Source: Lentisphaerota bacterium
Lineage (GTDB): Bacteria; Verrucomicrobiota; Kiritimatiellia; UBA8416; JAFGIZ01
DNA length: 13,910 nt
Assembly (NCBI GenBank): GCA_016929365.1
Contig: JAFGIZ010000176.1
Coordinates: 1 to 13,910, forward strand
Direction: 5' to 3'
Within the stretch, counting starts at the first letter, position 1, and every line of letters starts with the position of its first letter. The position numbers and the translations under genes are program-made. The notes under the pieces were generated by a model. It did no database searches, was not told where the DNA came from, and was given only the letters and a program-made list of their open reading frames with translations. Positions 7,264-13,910 of the stretch are shown here, piece by piece.

Positions 7264-8151
7264 GTGAAATTGAACAGGATACCGGTAATACTCGTGTTGT
7301 TGGCGGCGATAACGGCGGCGGGAGCGGAGTGGCCTCGGGACACAGGCTCGCGCCCCTACTGCCAGATCCTCGATAATCCGGGGGACCCGCTCTACCGTTT
7401 CCGGCTGGGCTACGTGAGCGAAAGCGGCGTGGAGGATGCAGGAGACACGTCGCTGATCGAGATCGAGGCGGACTGGGAGTTTGCGTATTTCCGCAACATT
7501 CTCCGGGGAGACGTCGATTGCGACCTCAACCTCGAGATGGTGTTCTTTATGGATGCGGCGGATATCGAGCTGCCCAGCCAGGTGGCCGTCCTGGCGCTGG
7601 ACGCGGGCTGGGCGGTCCGCTCCCGCGGCGGCGCGGCGCTGGCGTTGCGGATGCAGCCGGGGATCTACTCGGACCTGGAGGGATTTTCCGGCGATGTCTT
7701 TTCGATTCCGTTCTCCGCGGCGCTGATTCATGCGTTCAATCCCTCGCTGTCGGGCATGCTGGGCGTTTCGGTGCGGCCGGATTTCGACCGCACGCTGCTG
7801 CCGCTGGTCGGGGTGGTCTGGGAAGTGAACGATCAACTCCGGCTTGACGCGCGGCTGCCGGAGAGCCGCCTGGAATGGTACATGACGCCGGACTGGAGCA
7901 CCCACCTCGGCTTGGACTGGCGGAACATGTCCTATGCCTTGGACGACAGCCGCGATGTGCTGACGCTCGAGGATTTCCGCTTGGCGTGGGGCGTGACGCA
8001 CCGCACGGCGGATCAACTGGAAGTCAGCGCGGAAGTCGGCACCCTGTTCGAACGGTCGGTCACGTTTGACGACGTGCCGCCGAAGGAGCCCGACACGTTC
8101 GACATGGACAGCGACCTGTTCGTGCGCTTTGCGCTCGGCGGGCCCTTCTGA
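7264..8151 (+). CDS. Secreted, probable outer-membrane beta-barrel protein (DUF6268-like)
   Basis: The function is not known. The 295-residue product starts with a clear Sec signal peptide: a basic start (MKLNR), a hydrophobic core PVILVLLAAITA and a likely cleavage AGA|EW after residue 21. The rest lacks long hydrophobic helices and is rich in alternating short strands (for example LFVRFALGGPF at the C-terminus, ending in Phe), as expected of an outer-membrane beta-barrel. The stretch TLLPLVGVVWEVNDQLRLD followed by an ARLPESRLEWYM-type segment recalls DUF6268 family proteins common in planctomycetes and relatives; I recall this from family features and could not search it. The start is GTG at 7264 with an AGGGAGG ribosome site (7251-7257) 6 nt upstream. 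It lies 86 bp after epmA with its own promoter candidate, so a functional link to EF-P modification is not implied. Confidence 0.7.
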   Translation: MKLNRIPVILVLLAAITAAGAEWPRDTGSRPYCQILDNPGDPLYRFRLGYVSESGVEDAGDTSLIEIEADWEFAYFRNILRGDVDCDLNLEMVFFMDAADIELPSQVAVLALDAGWAVRSRGGAALALRMQPGIYSDLEGFSGDVFSIPFSAALIHAFNPSLSGMLGVSVRPDFDRTLLPLVGVVWEVNDQLRLDARLPESRLEWYMTPDWSTHLGLDWRNMSYALDDSRDVLTLEDFRLAWGVTHRTADQLEVSAEVGTLFERSVTFDDVPPKEPDTFDMDSDLFVRFALGGPF

Positions 8152-8161
8152 AGCGGGCCCG
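8139..8161. terminator. Hairpin between convergent genes, possible bidirectional terminator
   Basis: CGGGCCC (8139-8145) pairs with GGGCCCG (8155-8161). The loop can add two A-T pairs (TT 8146-8147 with AA 8151-8152), leaving a CTG tip and a GC bulge. It overlaps the stop codon at 8149-8151 and lies just before the convergent stop at 8180. There is no U-run on either strand, so classic intrinsic termination is not shown. Confidence 0.3.
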
Positions 8162-8179
8162 GCCCCGAGACCGGCGCAC

Positions 8180-9238
8180 TCAGGTCAGGCGGACTTCCTT
8201 GCGCGTTCTGGCGGAGGCGTAGACGGCGTCGAGAATGCGTTGCACCGTGAGGGCTTCGCGAATCGTACAGGCGGGCCGGGCGCGGTCCAGGATGGCGTCG
8301 ATCCAGTTGGTGAAACGGTTCTGGCCGCTGCAGGGCCCCTCGACATCACGCGGAACGCGCACCTCGTAGTCCCCGGGTTTCCGGCCGTAGCGGAACAGCC
8401 GGGCTTCCGGAAAGACGGCGGCGCCGGCCTCGCTGCCGAACAGTTCGACGTTATGGCGGTTGGGCTCTTCCTGGTGCATGGCCCAGGCCACTTCGAGCAC
8501 GACCGAGGCGCCGCCGCGCAGGTGCACGAGCGCGGCGGCGAAATCCTCGACGTCGAAAACCCGTTCCGTCGGTTCCGACATGCCCCACTTCCCGCCGCCC
8601 AGGCCGCGATGCCCGAATACGGAGTGGGTCACGGCCGAAACGGCGACCGGCCGGAAGTTGTCCATCAGGTACAGACTGAGGTCGAGCATGTGCACGCCGA
8701 TGTCCAGCATGACGCCGCCGCCGGACAGCGCCTTGCGGCCGAACCAGGTGCCGAGCCGCGGGATGCCGCTGCGGCGCAGCCAGTAGGCCCTGGCGTGGTA
8801 GACGTCGCCCAGGTCGCCCCGCGCGACCAGGCCCTTGACCACCTGGCTGCCGGGCGCGAAACGCTGGTTCATGCCGACGACAAGAATCTTCCCGGCCCGC
8901 CGCGCGGTGTCGGCGATCTTCTGCGCCTCCCGCAGGGTGCGCGCAAACGGCTTGTCGAGCAGGACGTGCTTGCCCGCCTCCAGGGCCGCGACCGCCGTCG
9001 GCGCGTGGAACGCGTTGGGTACGGAATTGCTGACCGCGTCGACGTCCGGGTCGGCGCACAGTGCTTCCGCGGAGGCGTACCGGCGCGCGATGCCGAATTC
9101 CTTCGCCAGAGCCCGGGCCCGCGTCTCGTTGGGGTCGGCTACGGCAACAATTTCCGCGAGCGGATGTTCCAGGATCTGGCGGCAGTTTCCGGCGGCGACC
9201 TGTCCGGCGCCCAGCATGCCGATACGGACGGTGTTCAT
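8180..9238 (-). CDS. Gfo/Idh/MocA family oxidoreductase
   Basis: This is a predicted NAD(P)-dependent cytoplasmic sugar or cyclitol dehydrogenase of 352 residues, the usual family length. The N-terminal Rossmann fold shows GMLGAGQVAAG (7-17), with VAVADPN placing Asp35 at the end of the second strand. The dinucleotide-site motif reads DKP (95-97) where EKP is more common. The C-terminal substrate domain has GGGVMLDIGVHMLDL (173-187), with Asp179 and His183 at the usual catalytic positions. No signal peptide is present. The substrate cannot be read from sequence; the family covers inositol, glucose-fructose, 1,5-anhydrofructose and other sugars, and PVC genomes hold many paralogues. The ATG at 9238-9236 is preceded by AAGGAAGGGAGA, with GGGAG 9 nt upstream. 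It converges on the barrel gene and diverges from the permease. Confidence 0.9.
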   Translation of the reverse strand: MNTVRIGMLGAGQVAAGNCRQILEHPLAEIVAVADPNETRARALAKEFGIARRYASAEALCADPDVDAVSNSVPNAFHAPTAVAALEAGKHVLLDKPFARTLREAQKIADTARRAGKILVVGMNQRFAPGSQVVKGLVARGDLGDVYHARAYWLRRSGIPRLGTWFGRKALSGGGVMLDIGVHMLDLSLYLMDNFRPVAVSAVTHSVFGHRGLGGGKWGMSEPTERVFDVEDFAAALVHLRGGASVVLEVAWAMHQEEPNRHNVELFGSEAGAAVFPEARLFRYGRKPGDYEVRVPRDVEGPCSGQNRFTNWIDAILDRARPACTIREALTVQRILDAVYASARTRKEVRLT

Positions 9239-9295
9239 CAGCGGTGTCTCCCTTCCTTGCGCGTGGCAACGGTATGCGACGGAAAATCAAAAGCT

Positions 9296-9325
9296 TTGGC
9301 ACAAGACCGCGCGGTTTGCAATACT
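9296..9325 (+). promoter_or_regulatory. Weak promoter candidate for the permease-sulfatase pair
   Basis: TTGGCA (9296-9301, 5 of 6) and AATACT (9320-9325, 4 of 6) are separated by 18 bp in the 96-bp divergent gap. Transcription would begin only a few bases before the ATG at 9335, which has no visible ribosome site, so the mRNA might be leaderless. I found no good promoter for the oxidoreductase on the other strand of this gap. Confidence 0.3.
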
Positions 9326-9334
9326 GTTCGCATC

Positions 9335-10999
9335 ATGTCTCCATTATGGCTGCTCCTGCGCAAGGACGGACGCGCGCTGCGCAACCTCGGACGCACGCTG
9401 CGGCGCGAGTCGCGGTTCAAGCTCGGGTTCGTCGCCCTGTTCGCCTGCGGCCTGCTGGCCGGACTGTTTGCGCTGTTCCTGGACGGGTTCCGCTTCCTGG
9501 ACTCGATCGGCGGGTCCGGGTTCATGATCACGCGGCGGCTGTTTGCGCTGTTCTACCTCGCCCTGAGCGTCATGCTGGCGCTGTCCAGTATCGTGACCGC
9601 GTACGCGACAATGTACCGGTCGCGCGAGACGGGGTTTCTGCTGACCGGGCCCGTCCCGACGGAGACGCTGGTGACGTACAAGTTCCTGGAGTCGGCCCTG
9701 CTGAGTTCCTGGGCGTTCTTCTTCATTATCGCTCCGTTCGCGTCGGCCTATGCCTGGCACGAAAGCCTGGGGGTGCCCTTCGCGCTGTGGACGCTGCTGT
9801 TTTCGGTTCCCTTTCTGACGCTGTGTTCCGGGGTCGGCGTGCTCGTGAGCCTGGTGTTGGTGCGCTGGGCGCCGCGCGGCCGCGTGTTGCCGCTCGTGCT
9901 GGCCCTGGCGGCGGGGCTGGCGGTCTGGGCCGCGGCCGGCGGGGGGCGGGCGCCCGATCCGGGCGAGGCGCCGACCTTTGTCTTGAGCCGGATTGTGCCC
10001 GGCCTGCAGGCGGCCTCGCATCCGCTGCTGCCGAGCTGGTGGGCCGCCGAGGGCGTCATGGCCTGCACGGGCGGGCAGACGGGCCGCGGGCTGATGCTGT
10101 GGCTGGTGCTCGTCTCCAACATGTTCATGTTGCTGCTGCTCGTGCAGGGGCTCGGGCGGCGGCTGTTCTACGCCGGCTACCAGCGCATGGCAGGGGGCGG
10201 CGGGCGCCGGCGCCGGCGCTCCGTGCTGTTGCGCCGCACGGAACGGATGCTGCGCGGCCTGAACGGCGCGGTGCGCGGTATGGTGATCAAGGATGTGCGG
10301 ACGTTCCTGCGCGATCCGATGCAATGGTCCCAGGCGGCGATTTTCTTCGGCCTGCTCGCCCTCTACTTCGCCAATATCCGGTCCTTTTACTACGACCGCC
10401 TGCCCGACACGTGGCGTAACCTGGTGGCGTTTCTGAACGTGTTCAGCGTGGCCGCGGTGCAGTGCTCGCTGGCGTCGCGTTTTATCTTTCCGCAGCTCAG
10501 CCTGGAAGGCCACGCGTTCTGGGTGCTGGGCCTGTCGCCGACGCCGGTGCGGCGGATCCTGATGACCAAGTTCGCGTTGTCGCTGGCCGGGATGCTGGCC
10601 GTGAGCGTGGGGCTGATGCTGATTTCCACGGCCATGCTGCAGGTGGCGGCGCCGGTGCGCGCGGCGGCGGTCGCGCTGGCGGTGGCGATCTCCTGCGCCG
10701 TGTGCGGGCTGTCCACGGGGTTGGGCGCGGTGTTCCTGGACCTCCGGACGGCGAACCCCATGGCGGTGGTTTCGGGCTTCGGGGGCACGCTGAACCTGGT
10801 GTTGAGCCTGGCGTTCATGCTGGCGGTGATTCTGCCGACCGGGCTGCTGTTTCATGTGTCCGCGCTGGGACGCATCGCGCCGGACGCGCTGCAGCGGGGC
10901 CTGGCGGCGGCGTCGGTGTGGGTGGCGGGGTTGACCGCGGCGGCGGTGGCGCTGCCGTTGTGGCTGGGCCGGCGGGCGCTGGTGCAGCGGGATTACTGA
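9335..10999 (+). CDS. ABC-2-type transporter permease, two-half architecture
   Basis: This is a predicted inner-membrane protein of 554 residues with about twelve hydrophobic segments, roughly at 29-51, 70-92, 118-140, 149-177, 184-202, 253-273, 333-347, 362-385, 412-436, 440-467, 483-505 and 522-545. The two halves are joined by a strongly basic linker (GGGGRRRRRS at 287-296, then RRTERM). Cytoplasmic segments such as YRSRETGFLLTGPVPTETLV and IKDVRTFLRDPMQW resemble large ABC exporter permeases (the putative ATP-binding-cassette PF16949-like group, recalled, not searched). No Walker A or signature motif is present, so it needs a separate ATPase, and none lies nearby. The start at ATG 9335 is chosen because the hydrophobic protein begins there; the frame stays open far upstream only as antisense of the oxidoreductase gene. 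No Shine-Dalgarno is visible. The sulfatase follows 14 bp after the stop. Confidence 0.75.
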   Translation: MSPLWLLLRKDGRALRNLGRTLRRESRFKLGFVALFACGLLAGLFALFLDGFRFLDSIGGSGFMITRRLFALFYLALSVMLALSSIVTAYATMYRSRETGFLLTGPVPTETLVTYKFLESALLSSWAFFFIIAPFASAYAWHESLGVPFALWTLLFSVPFLTLCSGVGVLVSLVLVRWAPRGRVLPLVLALAAGLAVWAAAGGGRAPDPGEAPTFVLSRIVPGLQAASHPLLPSWWAAEGVMACTGGQTGRGLMLWLVLVSNMFMLLLLVQGLGRRLFYAGYQRMAGGGGRRRRRSVLLRRTERMLRGLNGAVRGMVIKDVRTFLRDPMQWSQAAIFFGLLALYFANIRSFYYDRLPDTWRNLVAFLNVFSVAAVQCSLASRFIFPQLSLEGHAFWVLGLSPTPVRRILMTKFALSLAGMLAVSVGLMLISTAMLQVAAPVRAAAVALAVAISCAVCGLSTGLGAVFLDLRTANPMAVVSGFGGTLNLVLSLAFMLAVILPTGLLFHVSALGRIAPDALQRGLAAASVWVAGLTAAAVALPLWLGRRALVQRDY

Positions 11000-11013
11000 A
11001 CACGGCCGCGGTG

Positions 11014-12501
11014 ATGAAACAGAATTCAAGCGAGCGCGGGAAACCGGATATCCTCCTGTTTCTGTCGGACCAGCACAACGGGCTGCTGGGCGGGTTCGCC
11101 GGGCATGCCGAGGTCCGGACGCCGAACCTCGACCGCCTGGCCCGCGAGGGAGCGGTTTGCGCAACGGCCTACACCCCCAGCCCGCTGTGCGTGCCCGCGC
11201 GCAGCGCCCTGCTGACGGGGCAATTGCCTTCGCATAACGGGGTATTCGACAACAGCCATGCCATCCGCAGCGAGCAGAGCACGTTCCTGCACGCACTGGG
11301 GGCCGCGGGGTACGAGACCGTGCTGTGCGGGCGGATGCATTTCGTGGGAGCGGACCAGCGGCACGGCTTCTCCCGGCGCATTCACGGCGATATCACGGGC
11401 CGCTTCAAAGGCGGTATTCCGGACGGCGAGCCCATGGCGGCGACGACGGGGATGCGGTCTAATCTGGACGTGTTCGGGGGCGGGAATTCCTTTGTGCTGG
11501 AATACGACCGCTCCGTGGTCGAGGCGGCCTGCGCCTACCTGCGCGAGCCGCACGACCGCCCGCAATGCCTGGTGGTGGGCACCTACGGGCCGCATTCGAC
11601 CTACCTCGCGCCGCCGGAGTATTTCGACCTCTACCGCGGCCGGATTGAACCGCCGCCGTCCTGGGACCCGGAGCGAAGCGACCCCAACCCGTATTATGAC
11701 GCCATGCGCCAGCGCGTCCGGCGGCCCGGCCTGACCGGCAGTCCCGTGCCCGTGAATACCGGGACCATGCTCGCGGTCCGGGCGGCGTATTACGGCATGA
11801 TCACGGAGCAGGACCGGCTGGTCGGCCGGGTGCGCGAGGCCTGGGCGCAGGCCCTGGAGGCGTCCGGCCGCGAGGGCCTGTTCCTTTACACATCCGACCA
11901 CGGTGACACGTGCGGCGAGCACGGGATTTTCGGCAAGCATCAATTCTACGAAGGTTCGGCGCGCGTGCCCCTGATCTGGGAAGGCGCCGGTCTTCCCGCC
12001 GGCACGCGTCTCGAAGGCTGCGCCTCGCTGCTCGACCTGGGCCCCACGCTGTGTGCCGCGGCCGGCGCGGCGTGCCCGCCCGCGCAGGACGGTATCGACC
12101 TGCTGCCGGCGCTGCGGAAGGCGGGACCGCTTCCCGCGCGGCCCGTCCTGAGCGAGCTCGTGGGACGATATGCCGACCGCCCTCTACCGATGCGCATGCT
12201 GCGCCGGGGGCCGTGGAAACTGACCGTCTTCCATGCGGCGAACCTGCCGGATCTCCTGTTTCACGTGGACGACGATCCGCACGAGCTGAACGACCGGGCG
12301 ACCTCGGAGCCCGGCGTCCTGGACGTCCTGCGCGGCGAACTGTACGCGGGGTGGGACCCGGACCGGGTTGCACGTGTCTACGCGGAAAAACGGGAACACC
12401 TGAAGCTGTTGCAGGCCTGGGAAGCCGCCGTGGCGCCGGTCGACCCGCCCGAAGAAAAGTGGCCGGTGCCTCCGGAGCTGCGCCTGCCGCCCGGTGCGTA
12501 A
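11014..12501 (+). CDS. Sulfatase, cysteine (formylglycine) type, no signal peptide
   Basis: This is a type I sulfatase of the alkaline-phosphatase superfamily, 495 residues, expected to hydrolyse a sulfate ester. The N-terminal metal site is in DILLFLSDQHN (Asp19, Gln20). The activation motif is C-V-P-A-R at 59-63; Cys59 (codon 11188-11190) would be converted to formylglycine by a maturase not in the window. SDHGDTCGEHG gives Asp295 and His296, followed by the GKHQFYEGSARVPLIW stretch typical of the family. The N-terminus MKQNSSERGKPD has no signal peptide, unlike most periplasmic or secreted sulfatases, so a cytoplasmic location is inferred. The substrate is unknown; choline-sulfatase-like and glycan-sulfatase roles are both possible. 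The ATG at 11014 directly follows an in-frame GTG at 11011 and neither has a clear ribosome site. The 14-bp gap after the permease suggests coupling to it. Confidence 0.9.
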   Translation: MKQNSSERGKPDILLFLSDQHNGLLGGFAGHAEVRTPNLDRLAREGAVCATAYTPSPLCVPARSALLTGQLPSHNGVFDNSHAIRSEQSTFLHALGAAGYETVLCGRMHFVGADQRHGFSRRIHGDITGRFKGGIPDGEPMAATTGMRSNLDVFGGGNSFVLEYDRSVVEAACAYLREPHDRPQCLVVGTYGPHSTYLAPPEYFDLYRGRIEPPPSWDPERSDPNPYYDAMRQRVRRPGLTGSPVPVNTGTMLAVRAAYYGMITEQDRLVGRVREAWAQALEASGREGLFLYTSDHGDTCGEHGIFGKHQFYEGSARVPLIWEGAGLPAGTRLEGCASLLDLGPTLCAAAGAACPPAQDGIDLLPALRKAGPLPARPVLSELVGRYADRPLPMRMLRRGPWKLTVFHAANLPDLLFHVDDDPHELNDRATSEPGVLDVLRGELYAGWDPDRVARVYAEKREHLKLLQAWEAAVAPVDPPEEKWPVPPELRLPPGA

Positions 12502-12541
12502 GGCGCTTGCCGCGCTGCCCGGCTGCACGTCGGAGCAAACA

Positions 12542-12562
12542 CGGCGACGTACCCCGTCGCCG
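12542..12562. terminator. Perfect 8-bp hairpin downstream of the sulfatase
   Basis: CGGCGACG (12542-12549) and CGTCGCCG (12555-12562) form a perfect stem with a 5-nt TACCC loop, 40 bp after the sulfatase stop. There is no U-run directly after it; the nearest T5 (12596-12600) is over 30 nt away. It may terminate or stabilise the upstream mRNA, but this is only a structural observation. Confidence 0.35.
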
Positions 12563-12589
12563 CTTCCCGCACGAGACGTTCCTGCGGAG

Positions 12590-12619
12590 TTGACCTTTTT
12601 GAATGCGGCCCGCTACAGT
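12590..12619 (+). promoter_or_regulatory. Sigma70-type promoter candidate for the GH116-type gene
   Basis: TTGACC (12590-12595, 5 of 6) and TACAGT (12614-12619, 4 of 6) are separated by 18 bp. A start near 12626 gives a leader of about 44 nt carrying the GGAG ribosome site at 12659-12662. Together with the hairpin at 12542-12562 it suggests the downstream gene is a separate transcription unit from the sulfatase. Confidence 0.45.
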
Positions 12620-12669
12620 GTGCGGCGGCCGTGTTGTGACGCAAAACGAAAACCTTACGGAGCTTCTGC

Positions 12670-13910
12670 ATGCATGCCTCCAGGACAAGGATTCCCTACA
12701 CCAGGCGAGAGCTGTTCGAGGCGCCGGCCGTGCGACGGTACCGCGGGCGCCGGCTGGACGAAATCGCGTTTCCGATCGGGGGCATCGGCACCGGCTGCAT
12801 CAGCCTGGGCGGATGGGGCCAACTGCGGGACTGGGAGATTTTCAACAAACCGAACAAGGGCTATCGTCCGGGCGCCTGTTTCTTTGCACTGCACGCGCAG
12901 GAAGAAGGCCGCCGGGCAGCGGCGCGCCTGCTGGAAGGGCGGCCGCAGGGCAGCTATGTCGGCCGGGGCCACGGCGACTTCGGCTGGTCGGGCGGCTTCC
13001 CCCGCATGCGCACGTGTACGTTTACCGGCCGCTTTCCGTTCGCCGAGGTCAGGCTCGGTGAACCGCGCCTGCCGCTGCGCGTGCGCTTCGAGGCGTTCAA
13101 CCCGTTCATTCCGCTGGATGAAAAGAACAGCAGCATACCGGTCGCCGTTTTCCTCTTTCATTTGCGCAATACCGCCGCCCGCCCGGTCACGGCGCGCCTC
13201 TTCGCCGGGCTGGAAAATGTCGCCGGGTACCCGGAAACGCAGGGCGGAAGCAACCGCGTCCGGCAAAGCCGGGGCATCGGCGGGGTCCTGCTCGAAAACC
13301 GCAGCCACGCGCCCGATTCGCCGTTTCGCGGCACGCTGGCCCTTGCGTCGCCCCATCCCGACAGACGGGCGACCGCCGGCGCCGTCGCCGACGGCCCTCC
13401 GGGCGACCGGTGGGCATTCTGGCGCGCCTTCGAGCAGACGGGGCTGCCGCCCGGCCAGGCCGGGACGGCGCGCAACGACGCGCGGCGGGGCGCCATCGCG
13501 GGCCTGACCCTGAGCGCCCGGATCAAGCCGCGGGCCACGGTCACGCTGCCGGTGCTCATCGCCTGGCACAGTCCCGTTTCGGACGCCGGCCTGGAGGGGA
13601 CGGCGGCGGAACGCCGCCGGGGTTGGAAGACGTATGTCTCGGCCTGCTTCAAGGACGCCTGGGACGCGGCGGCGTATACGGCCGAACACCTGGACGAACT
13701 GGAAGCCGGAACCCGCTTGTTTGCGAAGCGGCTTTACGGCAGCTCGCTGCCCGGCGTCGCGGTCGAGGCGGCCGGCTCGCAGCTGTCCGTCCTCAAGTCT
13801 CCGACCTGCCTGCGTTTTGAAGACGGCAAATTCTGGGGATGGGAAGGGGTGCACGACAAGGGGGGCTGCTGTCCCGGCACCTGCACGCACGTCTGGAACT
13901 ACGCCCAGGC
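12670..13910 (+). CDS. GH116-type glycoside hydrolase (GBA2-like), N-terminal part
   Basis: The 413 complete codons in the window encode the N-terminal part of a protein resembling GH116 enzymes (beta-glucosidase, beta-xylosidase or glucosylceramidase type; GBA2 N-terminal domain then DUF608-type catalytic domain). Supporting segments are FPIGGIGTGCISLGGWGQLR (34-53) followed by DWEIFNKP (54-61), FEAFNPFIPLDEKNSSIPVA (140-159), the beta-sandwich region ending near 300, the helical linker with FAKRLYGSSLPG (351-362), and GCCPGTCTHVWNYAQ (399-413), which normally opens the (alpha/alpha)6 catalytic domain. The nucleophile Glu and acid/base Asp lie beyond the window, so activity cannot be judged. 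No signal peptide is present, suggesting a cytoplasmic enzyme. The ATG at 12670 has GGAG 7 nt upstream, and an in-frame TGA at 12637 bars a much longer start. It follows the sulfatase, hinting at shared sulfated-glycoside breakdown. Confidence 0.82.
   Translation, partial: MHASRTRIPYTRRELFEAPAVRRYRGRRLDEIAFPIGGIGTGCISLGGWGQLRDWEIFNKPNKGYRPGACFFALHAQEEGRRAAARLLEGRPQGSYVGRGHGDFGWSGGFPRMRTCTFTGRFPFAEVRLGEPRLPLRVRFEAFNPFIPLDEKNSSIPVAVFLFHLRNTAARPVTARLFAGLENVAGYPETQGGSNRVRQSRGIGGVLLENRSHAPDSPFRGTLALASPHPDRRATAGAVADGPPGDRWAFWRAFEQTGLPPGQAGTARNDARRGAIAGLTLSARIKPRATVTLPVLIAWHSPVSDAGLEGTAAERRRGWKTYVSACFKDAWDAAAYTAEHLDELEAGTRLFAKRLYGSSLPGVAVEAAGSQLSVLKSPTCLRFEDGKFWGWEGVHDKGGCCPGTCTHVWNYAQ

Noticed and set aside
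8066..9334. N-terminal extension of the permease frame by over 400 codons
   Set aside because: The frame is open only because it reads the opposite strand of the oxidoreductase gene; the hydrophobic permease sequence begins at the ATG at 9335.
10190..10225. GGCGCC-type repeat in the permease linker as a DNA repeat element
   Set aside because: It is a short run of Gly and Arg codons in GC-rich coding sequence, explained by the Gly/Arg linker.
10462..11013. Upstream extension of the sulfatase frame into the permease gene
   Set aside because: The extension is Gly/Ala-rich out-of-frame reading of the permease; the sulfatase fold begins directly after 11014.
12494..13507. Long plus-strand frame of over 300 codons across the GH116-type region
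   Set aside because: Frame 1 from 12670 encodes recognisable GH116 motifs up to the window edge; the other frames give Arg/Ala-rich sequence with no motifs.

Overview
This GC-rich window carries a gyrB-gyrA operon, an efp-epmA translation-factor pair, and glycan or sugar genes: UDP-glucuronate decarboxylase, a Gfo/Idh/MocA oxidoreductase, a sulfatase and a GH116-type glycoside hydrolase. The envelope genes are a secreted beta-barrel candidate and an ABC-2-type permease. A signal peptide on a predicted outer-membrane barrel, an E. coli-like insertion in GyrB, and sulfatase, GH116 and Gfo/Idh/MocA genes side by side suggest a diderm of the PVC group (Planctomycetota, Verrucomicrobiota, Kiritimatiellota or Lentisphaerota). 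That placement is inference from gene content; there is no rRNA or other decisive marker here.

Layout. Positions 1-650 (+) hold the 3' part of a UDP-glucuronate decarboxylase gene. It converges on gyrA (661-3132, -) with only 10 bp between the stops. gyrA is preceded by gyrB (3125-5566, -); the two overlap by 8 bp and share a recognisable promoter at 5596-5625. Divergently from gyrB run efp (5689-6252, +) and epmA (6278-7177, +), that is, elongation factor P and the ligase that beta-lysylates it. Next come a predicted outer-membrane barrel protein (7264-8151, +) and, tail to tail with it, the oxidoreductase (8180-9238, -). A 96-bp divergent gap leads to a 12-TM permease (9335-10999, +), followed 14 bp later by a sulfatase (11014-12501, +). 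After a 168-bp gap with a hairpin and a good promoter candidate, a GH116-type gene starts at 12670 (+) and runs off the window.

How the genes work together. gyrBA is housekeeping. efp and epmA form a substrate-enzyme pair relieving ribosome stalling at polyproline; the lysine 2,3-aminomutase EpmB that would supply beta-lysine is not in the window. The sulfatase and the GH116-type enzyme both lack signal peptides, so they could act in the cytoplasm on imported sulfated glycosides. The permease has no ATPase partner in the window.

I found no CRISPR array, mobile element, tRNA, rRNA or clear novel defence-type system. The more interesting points are the alanine at the quinolone-determining position of GyrA, two perfect GyrA boxes, the efp-epmA pairing, the palindromic structure of the gyrB promoter, and the apparently cytoplasmic sulfatase beside an orphan permease.
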